NCBI GenBank assembly: GCA_030747575.1
Contig: JASLKI010000302.1
Location: 1-26,184 of the forward strand
Length of the DNA: 26,184 nt
From: Verrucomicrobiota bacterium
GTDB taxonomy: Bacteria > Verrucomicrobiota > Verrucomicrobiia > Limisphaerales > UBA1096
Direction of reading: 5' to 3'
Part shown: one piece after another, positions 25,532 to 26,184 of the stretch
Layout: the number at the start of each line of letters is the position of its first letter
How positions within the stretch are numbered: position 1 is the stretch's first letter
Translations under genes and position numbers: made by a program
The notes under the pieces: generated by a model
The model's input: the letters and a program-made list of their open reading frames with translations, nothing else
The model's database searches: none
What the model was told of the DNA's origin: nothing

Positions 25532-25920
25532 GAACCGCCCTCCGGGTCATCATTATCGCTTGGCCAAGTGCTAAACGCAGCCCAGGCGGTCAGGCAGGAA
25601 ATCAGAAATGAGACACCCGTACTCACCGCCACCCAAAGGGGCATCCCAAGCACTAGTGGCGTCTCGCCGCCGCCGGCTGCCCAGTACCAGGGTACAGCAG
25701 CGGTGAAAAGCAGTGCAAAGCCAAGCGCTAGCAGCCAAGGCAGGGGTGATGTTTTTAGGTTGGGATCGAGCATCCGTTCGGCGTCAGATTGTCCCGCCGC
25801 CTGTTCCGCTTGCAACTCCTTTTGTCCCGGGAATGAAAACGGCTTGCGGTTTGGCGGCGGCACGGCATCATTCCCGCCCTTCACGGCGCGGGTCTGCCGC
25901 GTCGTCGCGAGTGGGGTCAT
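25528..25920 (-). CDS. Small two-TM protein, possible SSS symporter partner
   Basis: Up to 130 residues. A proline- and charge-rich cytoplasmic N-terminus (PPPNRKPFSFPGQKELQAEQAAG) is followed by two membrane helices (LPWLLALGFALLFTAAVPWYW and LWVAVSTGVSFLISCLTAWAAFSTW) and an acidic tail DNDDPEGG. Small 2-TM proteins encoded immediately before SSS transporters are a known arrangement. The 4-nt GTGA overlap supports translational coupling and a joint role. The ATG at 25920 overlaps the 5' end of tRNA-Ala on the other strand by 8 nt, so a later start, such as GTG 25884, is likely. Its family is not recognised with certainty. Confidence 0.75.
   Translation of the reverse strand: MTPLATTRQTRAVKGGNDAVPPPNRKPFSFPGQKELQAEQAAGQSDAERMLDPNLKTSPLPWLLALGFALLFTAAVPWYWAAGGGETPLVLGMPLWVAVSTGVSFLISCLTAWAAFSTWPSDNDDPEGGS
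25539..25543 (-). promoter_or_regulatory. Ribosome binding site GGAGG of the SSS gene
   Basis: GGAGG on the minus strand, 7 nt before the GTG at 25531 and inside the end of the upstream gene. It decides the GTG start and suits translational coupling. Confidence 0.75.
25557..25570. repeat. Dispersed palindrome, one-mismatch copy
   Basis: CGCTTGGCCAAGTG near the 3' end of the 2-TM gene, one base away from the perfect 14-mer. Confidence 0.7.
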
Positions 25921-25988
25921 AGCTCAGTTGGTAGAGCGTCGCGTTCGCAATGCGAAGGTCTGCAGTTCGATTCTGCATGGCTCCACCA
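25913..25988 (+). tRNA. tRNA-Ala (anticodon CGC)
   Basis: Acceptor GGGGTCA pairs with TGGCTCC including the G3:U70 wobble that marks alanine identity. The anticodon stem-loop is TCGCG-TTCGCAA-TGCGA with anticodon CGC; the T-arm is TGCAG-TTCGATT-CTGCA. CCA is encoded. No promoter was recognised upstream. It overlaps the longest start of the antisense 2-TM gene by 8 nt. Confidence 0.96.
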
Positions 25989-26086
25989 TTCCTTTTAACC
26001 CTTTTTTTAAGGGGTGATTGGGGTTTTAAAAAATCTCTCTCTTCCCCATTAATGCTGGTGCGATAACGTTTTGAACGGTTATTTTT

Positions 26087-26184
26087 ATGAAAGCAATAAT
26101 CATCGGCGCCGGGCGTGGCATCCGGCTGATGCCCACCACGGCTAACACGCCCAAGTGTTTCGCGGAGGTCAAGGGCCGCCGCAT
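26087..26184 (+). CDS. Nucleotidyltransferase (sugar or choline-phosphate NTP transferase), 5' part only
   Basis: Only 32 codons are in the window. The N-terminus MKAIIIGAGRGIRLMPTTAN with TPKCFAEVKGRR has the GxGxR...P.T...PK signature of the NTP-transferase fold: nucleotide-binding loop, then the Lys that contacts the phosphate. Members activate sugars or phosphocholine with NTP for surface-polymer synthesis; which substrate cannot be judged from this piece. The upstream sequence is A+T-rich without a Shine-Dalgarno. Confidence 0.85.
   Translation, partial: MKAIIIGAGRGIRLMPTTANTPKCFAEVKGRR

Noticed and set aside
25993..26030. Possible terminator after tRNA-Ala (CCCTT-TTTTT-AAGGG and a T-rich stretch)
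   Set aside because: The stem is only five base pairs and the T-run is in the loop, not after the stem. Too weak to call.
1..26184. CRISPR array, insertion sequence, prophage or defence island
   Set aside because: I found no regularly spaced direct repeats, transposase, integrase, or recognised defence genes; the repeated signal is a dispersed palindrome inside genes.

Overview
The window is 26,184 bases of G+C-rich (by eye about 60 %) bacterial chromosome. No plasmid, phage, insertion sequence, CRISPR array or rRNA gene is visible. The gene content points to Verrucomicrobiota, less likely Planctomycetota: many secreted enzymes, a Tat-exported Gfo/Idh/MocA oxidoreductase, a ThuA-domain protein, a CotH-like protein, a Tat-exported BNR sialidase-like protein, a creatininase-family protein and a lethal-factor-like HExxH peptidase, mixed with housekeeping genes. 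The phylum call is inference from family content only.

Layout. Bases 1-363 (-) hold the start of a BatA/BatB-like membrane vWA protein, divergent from alaS (497-3184). Then come a large secreted multi-Ig protein built from pairs of domains (3254-5764), a VanZ-like protein overlapping comEC by 4 nt (5804-8694), and convergent ffh (8695-10062). tRNA-Tyr(GTA) follows, with a good sigma70 promoter. Next are a gamma-glutamyltransferase (-) divergent from a CotH-like gene (+). From 16730 down to 13419 runs a minus-strand gene set: ThuA-domain protein, endonuclease/exonuclease/phosphatase (EEP) protein, BNR sialidase-like protein. A plus-strand pair follows: a small membrane protein and a creatininase-family protein. 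Then come tRNA-Arg(ACG), a Tat-signal Gfo/Idh/MocA oxidoreductase and typA. From 25920 down to 21533 runs a tight minus-strand operon: a 2-TM small protein, an SSS sodium/solute symporter, a two-domain carbohydrate esterase and an HExxH peptidase. tRNA-Ala(CGC) and the first 32 codons of a sugar-type nucleotidyltransferase close the window.

How the genes may work together. alaS, ffh, typA and three tRNAs serve translation and protein targeting. Most of the rest look like export-dependent scavenging of polymers: esterase fusion plus SSS transporter plus peptidase; sialidase-like, EEP and ThuA proteins; gamma-glutamyltransferase. No substrate can be assigned from sequence alone.

The most unusual signal is not a gene. 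It is a dispersed, strongly over-represented palindrome, CGCTTGGCCAAGCG, whose core TTGGCCAA I count at least 18 times. It lies mostly inside coding sequence, where it is read as LGQA or LAKR. It resembles the HIP1 type of highly iterated palindrome of cyanobacteria, but with a different sequence. I see no clearly new defence or mobile system.
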